In this document: one piece after another, positions 35,117-43,564 of the stretch
Layout of the letters: every line of letters begins with the position of its first letter
Position numbering within the stretch: position 1 is the stretch's first letter
DNA from: Microlunatus sp. Gsoil 973
GTDB lineage: Bacteria > Actinomycetota > Actinomycetes > Propionibacteriales > Propionibacteriaceae
DNA length: 64,000 bases
Direction of reading: 5' to 3'
Assembly: GCF_009707365.1 (NCBI RefSeq)
Contig: NZ_CP046122.1
Coordinates: 4,216,001-4,280,000 of the forward strand
Notes under the pieces: generated by a model
Told to the model about the DNA's origin: nothing
The model's input: the letters and a program-made list of their open reading frames with translations, nothing else
Databases searched by the model: none
Position numbers and translations under genes: made by a program

Positions 35117-36301
35117 ATGTCCATCGAACCGTCCGCCCAGTTGCCCGACCAGTTGCCCGACCAGCTGTCGGACCAGCTGTCCGCCGAACCGCGCTATCTG
35201 ACCCCGACCGAACTAAAGCGTGCGCTCAGCGTGCGCGATCTCACCGATCCGGCCACCGGACCGCATGCCATGCAGTTGATGCTGGCCGCGGTCGTCGACG
35301 CACTGACCGCGCGCTGGGGAGTGTCCGCAGCCGTCGTCCGGGTGCCGCCGCTGGTCTCGGTTGCCGACAACTACGACCGGCTGGGTTACGCCGCAACCGA
35401 TGTGACCCGCGAATCCCGTTACACCCGCTACACCAGTCCGACGACGATGTTGCGCAGCCACACCAGCGCCAACATCCCGTACGCCATCAGTCGGTACGCG
35501 GTCCGGCTGGCGCCGGTGGATGAGTTGATCACCGTTCCGGGCCTCGCCTACCGGCGGGATGTGGTCGACCGTACCCATGTCGGCGAACCGCACCAGGTCG
35601 ATCTGTGGCGGCTGCGATCAGTGCCCGACACCACAGAGGACGACCTGTTGATCATGATCGGCACCGTGGTCGATGCGGTGCTCCCCGGAGCTCGCTGGCG
35701 TACCACCCCGGCCGTCCATCCGTACACCCGCAACGGCTGCCAGGTCGATGTCTGGTACGACTCGTCCTGGCTGGAGCTGGCCGAATGTGGGCTGATCCAT
35801 CCCGACGTGCTGCGCCGATCCGGACTCGATCCGGTCCGCTGGTCCGGTCTGGCGCTCGGAATGGGTCTGGACCGCGCATTGCTGCTGCGCAAGGGCATCC
35901 CCGACATCCGCTATCTCCGATCGGCCGAGCCACGGATCCTGGCCCAGCTCGATGATCTTGATCAGTGGCGCCCCGTCTCCATGCTGCCGCCGATCACCCG
36001 CGACCTGTCGATCGTGGTCGACACCGGTACCACCGACGAGCTGCTCGACGACGCGATCCGATCGGCGTTGGGCGACCGCGTCGATGACGTCGAGAGCATC
36101 GTCGTGTTGCAGCGGACGACCTACGATGATCTTCCGCCGGCTGCCCGACAACGGCTGGGATTGTCGCCGGACCAGGAGAACGCGCTGGTCCGGCTAACCT
36201 TGCGACCGATCGATCACATGCTCACCGATGCCGAAGCCAATCAGCTGCGCAACCAGGTGTATCGGGCGATCCACCGCGGGCCGGTGGTGGAGCTCGCCTG
36301 A
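35117..36301 (+). CDS. Stand-alone PheRS-alpha-like class II ligase with FDX-ACB domain
   Basis: The protein has about 394 residues from ATG 35117, 11 bases after AGGAG. Class II synthetase motifs of the PheS type are clear: LAYRRDVVDRTHVGEPHQVD (motif 2), QVDVWYDSSWLELAECGLIHPDVL, and LALGMGLDRALLLRKGIPDIRYLRSAEPR (motif 3). The C-terminus from PPITRDLSIVV to the end is an FDX-ACB anticodon-binding-like domain. This single-chain layout resembles mitochondrial PheRS but differs from bacterial PheS/PheT. Such paralogues are sometimes labelled PheS-related ligases of unknown function. It could aminoacylate a tRNA, misacylate, or activate an amino acid for another purpose. No pheT is adjacent. 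The N-terminus has a QLPDQLPDQLSDQL repeat. Confidence 0.8.
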   Translation: MSIEPSAQLPDQLPDQLSDQLSAEPRYLTPTELKRALSVRDLTDPATGPHAMQLMLAAVVDALTARWGVSAAVVRVPPLVSVADNYDRLGYAATDVTRESRYTRYTSPTTMLRSHTSANIPYAISRYAVRLAPVDELITVPGLAYRRDVVDRTHVGEPHQVDLWRLRSVPDTTEDDLLIMIGTVVDAVLPGARWRTTPAVHPYTRNGCQVDVWYDSSWLELAECGLIHPDVLRRSGLDPVRWSGLALGMGLDRALLLRKGIPDIRYLRSAEPRILAQLDDLDQWRPVSMLPPITRDLSIVVDTGTTDELLDDAIRSALGDRVDDVESIVVLQRTTYDDLPPAARQRLGLSPDQENALVRLTLRPIDHMLTDAEANQLRNQVYRAIHRGPVVELA

Positions 36302-36363
36302 TCGGCAGGATCGAACCTTCCCGCGGATCGGCCGGCTCGGCCGGTCGCCGGCGGGATGCGACG

Positions 36364-36942
36364 TCAGCGGCGCACCTCGAACTGGAAGCAGCCGTACTCC
36401 AGCGCGCGGACGTGGACCAGCACGACCCGAGGATCACCGAACGCGTGGTCCAGGACGCGCGCAAAGCCGTCCTGGGCATCCTCGGGGATGCGGAACTGCT
36501 GACCTCCGACGATGTGGCCGCGGCTGTCATAGCGTCGGATGGTTCGCAGGGCGCCCGGCCGGGCGAAGGGATAGCTCGTGTCGGACGGGCCGGGGCACGG
36601 ATCGGCGTGGATGAAGATCGGCCCGACCTCGTCGTAGGCGCCGGGATCGGCTCCCGTCCGTGCTGCCCACCGGCGCAGGGGAGCGTAGGAGACCAGGGCG
36701 ACGCGCTCCCCTCCGCGGATCGACCGCAGACAACACCGCAGCGGGCTTCCGACACTGTCGATCGGCAGCCCGTCGGGGGTCGCCACGAACGGCCGCATAG
36801 CGTTGCCGGCATCGTCGCGGCTCCGGAGCTGGGCCAGGTGTTCCTCCGGGATCGCCCGCGGGCGACGGGATGGCACCGGCTGAGCGGTCCGGCCTTGAGC
36901 AGGGGATGCGTCGGTCGGTGCGGTCGAAGATGATGTGGTCAT
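36364..36942 (-). CDS. DUF1203 domain protein
   Basis: The 192-residue protein has an unconserved N-terminal 30 residues and then the DUF1203 pattern: PLRCCLRSIRGGERVALVSYAPL, GPIFIHADPCPG, RTIRRYDSRGHIVGG and VLVHVRALEYGCFQFEV. The family has no known function. It converges on the PheRS-like gene, and its upstream side faces the osmoprotectant operon. Confidence 0.85.
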   Translation of the reverse strand: MTTSSSTAPTDASPAQGRTAQPVPSRRPRAIPEEHLAQLRSRDDAGNAMRPFVATPDGLPIDSVGSPLRCCLRSIRGGERVALVSYAPLRRWAARTGADPGAYDEVGPIFIHADPCPGPSDTSYPFARPGALRTIRRYDSRGHIVGGQQFRIPEDAQDGFARVLDHAFGDPRVVLVHVRALEYGCFQFEVRR

Positions 36943-37107
36943 GGATCCATCGTCCTGCCGGCGAGGGCTGCGTGCTGGCGGTCATCGGACGCCGAATGGC
37001 GGAGCTGTCCTGACGGAATCGGCGGGTACTGTTGCCGCGCCGATACGTGAGTTCGTCGGCACCGGCCGTTAGGGTCGAGTGGTTCAGGCGACAGCTGGCA
37101 GACGGAC

Positions 37108-37147
37108 GAGCAGATGGGGCCAAGCAGATGGCCGAGCAGATGAGGTT
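37108..37147 (+). repeat. Short direct repeats before the osmoprotectant operon
   Basis: GAGCAGATG occurs at about 37109 and 37135, with AAGCAGATG between them, in the 40 bases before the ATP-binding gene's ribosome site. They could be regulator half-sites or chance; nothing else supports either reading. Confidence 0.3.
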
Positions 37148-37150
37148 GGC

Positions 37151-38524
37151 GTGATCGAGTTCGATTCGGTGTCCAAGACGTACCGCGACGGCACGACCGC
37201 GGTGCACGATCTCAGCCTGGTCATTCCGTCGAACAAGATCACCGTCATCGTCGGCCCGTCGGGCTGCGGCAAGACCACCACCCTGCGGATGATCAACCGG
37301 ATGCTGGAACCCACCAAGGGCGAGATCAGGTGGGACGACAGGCCGCTGCGCACCATCCGCAGGACCCAGCTCCGCCGGGAGATGGGTTATGTGATCCAGA
37401 GCGGTGGACTGTTCCCGCACCGCACCATCGCGGAGAACATCCAGACGGTTCCGCACTTGCTCGGCTGGAAGAAGGCCAGGAGCCAGGAACGCGCCCTGGA
37501 GCTGCTGGAGATGGTCGGCCTCGAACCGCGGCTGGCCAACCGGTATCCGAGCCAACTGTCCGGAGGACAACAGCAGCGGGTCGGCGTCGCCAGGGCGCTG
37601 GCCGCCGATCCGGTGGTGATGTTGCTGGACGAGCCGTTCTCCGCCGTCGACCCGGTGGTCCGTGCCGATCTTCACGAGCAGTTCCTGGAGATCCAACGGC
37701 AGGTCGGCAAGACCATCGTGCTGATCACCCACGACATCGACGAGGCGATCAAGCTCGGCGACCAGATCGCGATCATGCGAGTGGGCGGTGTCCTGGCCCA
37801 AGTGGGAAGTCCGCAGCAGTTGCTCGAGGAGCCTGTCGACGATTTCGTCGCCGCCTTCGTCGGCAAGGACCGCGGTTACCGCGGGTTGAGCTTCACCTCC
37901 GCGTCCGGTCTGCTGTTGGGTAGCGTGCAACTGGCCCGCGACCCGGCCTCGGCACGTCGTGACGCGCCGGTGCTGGTGATCGACGAGAACGCCCACCCGC
38001 TGGGCTGGGCCGATCGCAACCGGCCGGGCAAGATCCAGATGCTCGGTACCACTTTCCAGCCGGACAGCGACACCATGCGGATGGCGCTGGACTCCGCCCT
38101 GAACTCACCGGCCGGGCTGGCAGTCGCGGTGGAAGGGAACGGCCGCTTCGCCGGGGTGGTGACCGCCAGCGAGATCCTTGATCAGGTACGTCACCTCAAG
38201 GCCTCGGTGGCCGATGCGATCGCGGCCCGCGCCGAGGCCGATGCCGCCCGCGAGGAGGCCGAAGCTGCCCGGCGGGAGGCCGAGAGCGTACGGGCCGAGG
38301 CATCGCGGATCGCGGCTGACGCCAACGCGGAGGCCGAAGAGGCCGGCCGTATCGAAGCCGCGATCAAGGCCGCCGAGGAGAAGGAGGCCCAGGCCAGGGC
38401 GGCCGAGGAGGAGGCCGCAGCCAAGGAGGCTGCGAGCACGCCGAAGCCGACCGTCCGCGCCGACCAGCCGGCCGAGGACTGGTCCTGGGACGCGGTTGAG
38501 GAGTCGGGGACCCACGACCGATGA
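37151..38524 (+). CDS. opuCA: Osmoprotectant ABC transporter ATP-binding protein (OpuCA/ProV type)
   Basis: The ATPase has about 457 residues from GTG 37151, preceded by GATGAGG. It shows Walker A GPSGCGKTT, the Q-loop region, signature LSGGQQQRVGVARAL, Walker B VVMLLDEPFSAVDP and the switch histidine in LITHDID. A CBS-like region follows (about residues 260-345, ending GRFAGVVTASEIL). The last 100 residues are an unusual Ala/Glu/Arg-rich coiled coil (ADAAREEAEAARREAESVRAE and onward). With the two permeases and the binding protein it should import glycine betaine, choline or similar solutes under osmotic stress. The stop overlaps the next start (ATGA). Confidence 0.9.
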   Translation: MIEFDSVSKTYRDGTTAVHDLSLVIPSNKITVIVGPSGCGKTTTLRMINRMLEPTKGEIRWDDRPLRTIRRTQLRREMGYVIQSGGLFPHRTIAENIQTVPHLLGWKKARSQERALELLEMVGLEPRLANRYPSQLSGGQQQRVGVARALAADPVVMLLDEPFSAVDPVVRADLHEQFLEIQRQVGKTIVLITHDIDEAIKLGDQIAIMRVGGVLAQVGSPQQLLEEPVDDFVAAFVGKDRGYRGLSFTSASGLLLGSVQLARDPASARRDAPVLVIDENAHPLGWADRNRPGKIQMLGTTFQPDSDTMRMALDSALNSPAGLAVAVEGNGRFAGVVTASEILDQVRHLKASVADAIAARAEADAAREEAEAARREAESVRAEASRIAADANAEAEEAGRIEAAIKAAEEKEAQARAAEEEAAAKEAASTPKPTVRADQPAEDWSWDAVEESGTHDR

Positions 38525-39165
38525 ACTGGCGATGGATTGCGGAGAACTACGGCATGATCGGCACAGCGCTGGGCCAGCATCTGGTGCTGGCGCTGATTCC
38601 GGTGCTGGCTGCCTTCGTCCTGTCGATCCCGATCGGCTATCTCGTGTTCCGTACCCGATCGGTCGCCAACGCGATCCTGGCGATCTTCGGCGCTATCTAC
38701 TCGATCCCGTCGCTGGCCCTCTTCGTCGTGCTTCCGCTCGCACTGGGCACCAAGATCCTCAATCCGCTGAACGTGATCGTGGCACTGACGATCTACACCA
38801 CCGCGCTGTTGTCCCGCAGCGTCGTGGACGGCCTCCGTGATGTCCCCGCCGATGTGAAGCAGTCGGCGGATGCCATCGGGTACGGGGCGGTCCGGCGGTT
38901 CTTCGGAGTCGACCTGCCGTTGGCGATGCCGGTGATCTTCGCCGGTCTGCGGGTCGCCACCGTCTCCAACATCGCCCTGACCAGCATCTCGGTATTGATC
39001 GGCACCCCCTCGCTGGGAACCCTCTTCGACCAGGGCTTCAACCAGGGCTTCCTCACCCCGGTCTGGGTCGGATTGATCCTGTCGATCGTGGTGGCGCTGG
39101 CCGCGGATCTGGTGATCCTGATCATCCAGCGCGGAACGCTGCCTTGGGTCCGGAGGGCGTCGTGA
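38521..39165 (+). CDS. opuCB: Osmoprotectant ABC transporter permease (OpuCB type)
   Basis: The 214-residue inner-membrane protein has about five or six hydrophobic helices. The conserved EAA-type cytoplasmic loop appears as SADAIGYGAVRRFFGVDLPLAMPVIFAGLR, which docks on the ATPase. YSIPSLALFVVL and the SISVLIGTPSLGTLFDQGF stretches are typical of OpuCB/ProW-like permeases. It overlaps the ATPase gene upstream and the second permease downstream by four bases each, indicating a coupled operon. Confidence 0.92.
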   Translation: MNWRWIAENYGMIGTALGQHLVLALIPVLAAFVLSIPIGYLVFRTRSVANAILAIFGAIYSIPSLALFVVLPLALGTKILNPLNVIVALTIYTTALLSRSVVDGLRDVPADVKQSADAIGYGAVRRFFGVDLPLAMPVIFAGLRVATVSNIALTSISVLIGTPSLGTLFDQGFNQGFLTPVWVGLILSIVVALAADLVILIIQRGTLPWVRRAS

Positions 39166-39848
39166 ACTTCTTCTCCTATCTTCTCGACCCGTCGCATTGG
39201 AGCGGTTCCGACGGGCTCGGTCTGCATGTCGCCCAGCATCTGCTCTACAGCCTGATCGCCGTGGCGATCGCTGCGCTGATCGGCATTCCGATCGGCATGC
39301 TGATCGGGCACACCCGGCGTGGCAACTTCCTGGTGATCGCCCTGGCCAACTCCTTCCGGGCGATTCCCACCTTCGGCTTGTTGATCTTGGTCGTGCTGCT
39401 CACCGACACCAGTTGGATCCCGGTGGTCTGTGTGCTGGGCGTGCTGGCGCTTCCGCCGTTGCTGACGAGTACGGCGACCGGCATCCTGCAGGCTGATCAG
39501 CAGGCCGTGCACGCTGCGCGGGCGATGGGCATGTCGCCCGGCCAGGTGCTCGGCCGGGTCGAGATGCCGTTGGCCACCCCGCTGGTGATCTCGGGTCTGC
39601 GCAGTGCCACCCTGCAGGTGATCGCCACTGCGACCGTCGGTGCCTATGTGCCGGGATTCGGCGGGCTGGGTCGGCCGATCATGGACGGCTTGCGCAACGG
39701 TGACTACGGCCAGGTACTCGCCGGAGCGATCCTCGTCGCGGGGCTGGCGATCCTGCTTGATCTTGTGCTCAGCCTCATCGGTCGGGTGACCGGCCGGCAC
39801 CTGCGCTTCAAGCCGCCGCGTTCGGCGGTGGTCGAGACAACATCCTGA
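39162..39848 (+). CDS. opuCD: Osmoprotectant ABC transporter permease (OpuCD type)
   Basis: The protein has about 228 residues from GTG 39162, which overlaps the previous stop (GTGA). It has hydrophobic helices at IAVAIAALIGIPIGMLIG, FGLLILVVLL and GAILVAGLAILLDLVLSLIG. The EAA loop reads AARAMGMSPGQVLGRVEMPLATPLVISGLR. It would pair with OpuCB to form the heteromeric channel. The extracytoplasmic binding protein is encoded 0.8 kb downstream, after an M23 peptidase gene. Confidence 0.92.
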   Translation: MNFFSYLLDPSHWSGSDGLGLHVAQHLLYSLIAVAIAALIGIPIGMLIGHTRRGNFLVIALANSFRAIPTFGLLILVVLLTDTSWIPVVCVLGVLALPPLLTSTATGILQADQQAVHAARAMGMSPGQVLGRVEMPLATPLVISGLRSATLQVIATATVGAYVPGFGGLGRPIMDGLRNGDYGQVLAGAILVAGLAILLDLVLSLIGRVTGRHLRFKPPRSAVVETTS

Positions 39849-39862
39849 ACCCCGGGTTTGTC

Positions 39863-40594
39863 GTGCGACGGACCGTGGTTGCAGCACTCTGCGTGATGCT
39901 CGTGCTGCCGCCGTCCGCCTGCGCCGCCGGACCGCCGGCCTCGGCGCACAGCCCGACCGCTGCGAAGCCATCAGCCGGGCCGACGCCGGCGGCGACGTCC
40001 GCCCCGGCATCTCCACCGACCTCCGCGCCGGCATCCGCACGGTCTGCATCAGCGTCGGCACCGGGTCGACATCCGACCTCGCGAGTATCGCCCCATACCG
40101 GCCTGACCCCGGACCCCCGCAACCGGTTCTACACCGACGACAAGTCCTGGTACGCGTCCCCGTGGTACTCCGGGCGGCACCGGATCATGGTCGAGTACGG
40201 CTGCACACCCGCGCCGTACTACGATCCGGATCCCCGCTGCCCGGACCGCCACGGATTCCACCACGGAGTCGACATCGCCATGCCGTGCGGCACACCGATC
40301 CTCTCCGGTGTGCGCGGCCGGATCATCCGGCCGAAGAGCCCCGGCGCCCCCGGGCCCGCCTACGGCAGCACCGCATTCCGGATCCGCACCCCGGCCGGCC
40401 GTGACGTGCTCGTCGGACATGCTCGGAGGGTCTTCGTCAGACCGGGTGATGTAGTGCGACGTGGAGAGTTGATCGCCCTCGCCGGATCACGGGGTGCGCC
40501 GGACGGCTGCCACCTGCACCTCGAAGTCCGTCGTCGCGGTGGTGGAGTCGCCGAGGCTGTGAACCCGATGCGGCTGGCCGCACTGCGGACCTGA
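39863..40594 (+). CDS. M23-family peptidase, exported, within the osmoprotectant operon
   Basis: The protein has 243 residues from GTG 39863. It has an N-terminal signal sequence (VVAALCVMLVLPPSACA), possibly a lipoprotein signal with a weak lipobox at the cysteine. An Ala/Pro/Ser-rich linker follows, then the LytM-type M23 domain. Zinc motif HHGVDIAMPCG and the active-site HLHLEVR are both present, with VGHARRVFVRPGDVVRRGELIALAGSRG between them. It should cleave peptidoglycan peptides or regulate such cleavage at the wall. Its position between permease and binding-protein genes suggests co-expression during osmotic change, when wall remodelling may be needed. Confidence 0.87.
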   Translation: MRRTVVAALCVMLVLPPSACAAGPPASAHSPTAAKPSAGPTPAATSAPASPPTSAPASARSASASAPGRHPTSRVSPHTGLTPDPRNRFYTDDKSWYASPWYSGRHRIMVEYGCTPAPYYDPDPRCPDRHGFHHGVDIAMPCGTPILSGVRGRIIRPKSPGAPGPAYGSTAFRIRTPAGRDVLVGHARRVFVRPGDVVRRGELIALAGSRGAPDGCHLHLEVRRRGGGVAEAVNPMRLAALRT

Positions 40595-40654
40595 CTCGGA
40601 CGCTGTCTGTGGCAGATGGCAGGCTTGACCGCAGCCGAACCGAGGGAGAAACCG

Positions 40655-41590
40655 ATGCGCACGAAGAGCCGCACGATCCTGATCACCGCTGTGCTGACGA
40701 TAGTGACTGCGGTTCTCGCCGCGTGTGGCGCCAAGGGCGACAACCCACTGGCCGGCGGCGCGTCGTCGAGTGCCGATGCCGGAGGGGGACAGGGCCTGGT
40801 CGTCGGATCGGCCAACTTCACCGAGAACCAGGTGCTTGCCGAGTTGTACGCGCAGGCCATGAGTGCCAAGGGCGTCAAGGCCTCGACCCACCTGAACATC
40901 GGCTCCCGCGAGGTCTACATCAAGGCGCTCAAGGACGGTTCGATCTCGGTCATCCCGGAGTACACCGGGAACCTGCTGCAGTATCTGGATCCCAAGACCA
41001 CCGCCAGCACTGAGAAGGAGGTCGACGAACAGCTGCCGAAGGTGGCCAAGGAGCAGGGCTTCGCGACCCTCACCTTCACCAAGGCCGCCGACCAGGACGT
41101 TTACGTGGTCACGAAGACCACCGCAGACAAGTACGGCCTGAAATCCCTTGCCGACCTCAAGAAGGTGCCGAACCTGATCGTCGGCGGTCCGACCGAGCTG
41201 CAGAAGCGGCCGTACGGCCCGCAGGGGCTGGAGGGGATGTACGGCGCCAAGGTCAAGGGCTTCAAGGCGTACGACTCTCCGGCGATCAAGGTCAAGGACT
41301 TGAAGGACGGCAAGATTACGGTTGCTGACTTCTTCACCACCGACTCGGCGATCGCGGACAACGGCTTCGTGATGTTGGAGGATCCGCAGACCCTGATCCT
41401 GCCGCAGAACGTCGTCCCGTTGGTGCGGTCCGACGTCACCCAGAACGCCAAGGCCGTCGATGCGATGAACGGGGTCGGAGCAGCGCTGACCACGGCGGAT
41501 CTGACGGCGATGATCAAGCAGGTCGACGTTGATCATCGAAATCCCGACGACGTCGCCAAGCAGTGGCTGCAGGACAAGGGGCTCGTCTAG
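40655..41590 (+). CDS. opuCC: Osmoprotectant ABC transporter substrate-binding lipoprotein (OpuCC type)
   Basis: The protein has about 311 residues from ATG 40655, after GAGGGAG. A lipoprotein signal (ITAVLTIVTAVLAACG, lipobox LAAC) anchors it outside the membrane. The mature part begins VVGSANFTENQVLAELYAQAM and has SREVYIKALKDGSISVIPEYTGNLLQYL, both typical of the OpuAC/QAT-type glycine betaine, choline or carnitine binding domain. The aromatic residues that cage the quaternary amine cannot be assigned from sequence alone. It completes the transporter with the upstream ATPase and permeases. Confidence 0.92.
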   Translation: MRTKSRTILITAVLTIVTAVLAACGAKGDNPLAGGASSSADAGGGQGLVVGSANFTENQVLAELYAQAMSAKGVKASTHLNIGSREVYIKALKDGSISVIPEYTGNLLQYLDPKTTASTEKEVDEQLPKVAKEQGFATLTFTKAADQDVYVVTKTTADKYGLKSLADLKKVPNLIVGGPTELQKRPYGPQGLEGMYGAKVKGFKAYDSPAIKVKDLKDGKITVADFFTTDSAIADNGFVMLEDPQTLILPQNVVPLVRSDVTQNAKAVDAMNGVGAALTTADLTAMIKQVDVDHRNPDDVAKQWLQDKGLV

Positions 41591-41696
41591 TCCGGGCAGC
41601 TTCACCGACGCACGTCAGCACAACAATCTCGACGGTCCGACCGGACCCAGTCGCACCCGTTGAACCACCGGTCTGCGAGCTGGGTAGGTTGACCGT

Positions 41697-43508
41697 GTGC
41701 CTCACGACGTGCGTTCCATGATCAACGTCCTGTTCGATCTCCGCACCTGGGCGGTGTTCGACGTCGACAGCGCCGGCCGGATCCTGGCCGGACACGACGA
41801 GTCGGGCAGCCTCCAGCTGGTGGAGCTGGCGCCGGACGGGTCGCGGACCCAACTGACGGCGTTGCCGTCCCGGTGTACCGGACGGTATGTGCCCGGCAGC
41901 AGACCTCGCCAGGTGATCGTCCAGCACGACGCCGGCGGCAACGAACTGATGCAGCTGTCGATGATCACCGTTGAGGCCGGTCGTCCGCCGTACACGCTCG
42001 ACGAGCTGACACCACTGGTCGCCGATGGCCGCTACATGCACGTCCTGCAGGATGTCACCGAGACGTCGCTCATCTACTCCACCAACCGGCGCAACACCGT
42101 CGACATGGATGTCGTCGTTCGCGATCTGGGTACCGGTGAGGAGAAGGTGCTGTACGACCAGGGCGGTTACGTCGGAGCCACCACGGTGTCGCACGACCAG
42201 GCCAGCGTGGCGGTGACTGCGCTCAGCCTGCAGCCGGCCAGCACGACCGTCTTCCTGGCCGGCGAACGCTCGGGCCCGGTCACCGACGCCGACGAACACG
42301 CCGCGCATCATGACGTCGCCTGGGCGGCCGACGACGACTCGTTGATCATCAGCTCGAACCATGATCGGGAATTCACCGCGGTGCTGAGGGTCTGGCTTGA
42401 CGGCACTACCTGGGAGGAACTGGTCGCCGCCGATGATCATGACCTGGCGGTGAGCGTCTCACCGGATGCCTCGGCGATGGTGGTCGGGCATCAGATCGAC
42501 GGCGTGTACCGGCTCGCCGTGCACGACGGCGACGGCACCTTCCGGGCCGAGGTCGGCCTGCCGGAGGACGGCGTACCGTCGGTCGTCTGGGCTCCGGACT
42601 CCTCGCGCTTCGCCCTGCTGGTCAGTGCCCCGAGCGATCCCGGGTCGATTCACAGCGTCGACGCCCGGACCGGGGAAGTGACCACCGTCATCGACGGACG
42701 CGAGCAGTTGCCGGTCGGCCTCGCGCTGGTGACACCGACGGTGCATCGGGTGCCGACCCCGGACGGCGAACAGATCCCGTGCTTCGTCTATCGACCTGCC
42801 GAGGAGGCTGAGCCGGACCTCGCCGGCGCCTCGGTGCTGCACATTCACGGCGGGCCGGAGGGCCAGGCGACCCGGATGTTCAATCCGATCGTCCAGGCCC
42901 TGGCCGGAGCCGGTCTGACGGTCATTGTGCCCAACGTTCGCGGCTCCTCCGGGTACGGCAAGCGGTGGGTGAGTCTGGACGACGTGGACAGGCGCCTGGA
43001 CTCGGTTGCCGATCTGGCGGCACTGCATGCCTGGTTGCCCGACATCGGTCTTGATCCCCACCGCAGTTCCCTGTGGGGCGGGTCGTACGGCGGCGACATG
43101 GTGCTGGCCGGCGTGACCATGCAGCCCGATCTGTGGGCGGCCGGTGTGGACATCGTGGGAATGTCGTCGCTGGTCACCTTCTTGGAGAACACCTCGGCCT
43201 ATCGTCGGGCCTACCGCGAGCGCGAGTACGGCCGGCTGGATGCTGATCGGGACTTCCTGATCAAGGCCTCGCCGATCACCTACCTTGATCAACTCCGTGC
43301 GCCGTTGTTCGTCATCCACGGTGCCAACGATCCCCGTGTTCCGCTGTCGGAGGCCGAGCAGATCACCGCAGCGCTGGCCGAACGGGGTATCCGGCACGAG
43401 CTCAAGGTGTACGCCGACGAAGGGCACGGCCTGGCCAAGCGGGTCAACCGGAAGGACGCCTACCCGGCTGCGATCTCCTTCCTCACCGAGGTTCTCGCCC
43501 GGCCCTGA
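41697..43508 (+). CDS. S9-family (prolyl oligopeptidase-like) serine peptidase
   Basis: The 603-residue enzyme has an N-terminal beta-propeller made of blades such as HDVAWAADDDSLIISSNHD and SVVWAPDSSRFALLV. The C-terminal alpha/beta hydrolase domain has HIHGGPEGQ (oxyanion region), NVRGSSGYGKRW, the nucleophile serine in LWGGSYGGDM (about residue 463), the aspartate in HGANDPRVP and the histidine in DEGHGL. It is cytoplasmic, without a signal peptide, and probably an acylaminoacyl- or oligopeptidase of the S9C type. The start is GTG 41697; an ATG at 41718 is an alternative. Confidence 0.9.
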   Translation: MPHDVRSMINVLFDLRTWAVFDVDSAGRILAGHDESGSLQLVELAPDGSRTQLTALPSRCTGRYVPGSRPRQVIVQHDAGGNELMQLSMITVEAGRPPYTLDELTPLVADGRYMHVLQDVTETSLIYSTNRRNTVDMDVVVRDLGTGEEKVLYDQGGYVGATTVSHDQASVAVTALSLQPASTTVFLAGERSGPVTDADEHAAHHDVAWAADDDSLIISSNHDREFTAVLRVWLDGTTWEELVAADDHDLAVSVSPDASAMVVGHQIDGVYRLAVHDGDGTFRAEVGLPEDGVPSVVWAPDSSRFALLVSAPSDPGSIHSVDARTGEVTTVIDGREQLPVGLALVTPTVHRVPTPDGEQIPCFVYRPAEEAEPDLAGASVLHIHGGPEGQATRMFNPIVQALAGAGLTVIVPNVRGSSGYGKRWVSLDDVDRRLDSVADLAALHAWLPDIGLDPHRSSLWGGSYGGDMVLAGVTMQPDLWAAGVDIVGMSSLVTFLENTSAYRRAYREREYGRLDADRDFLIKASPITYLDQLRAPLFVIHGANDPRVPLSEAEQITAALAERGIRHELKVYADEGHGLAKRVNRKDAYPAAISFLTEVLARP

Positions 43509-43564
43509 CCCGTGGTCGGATCGGACCCGGTCGCAGCGTCAGCGGGCGGGCCTAGGCTGCCGTC

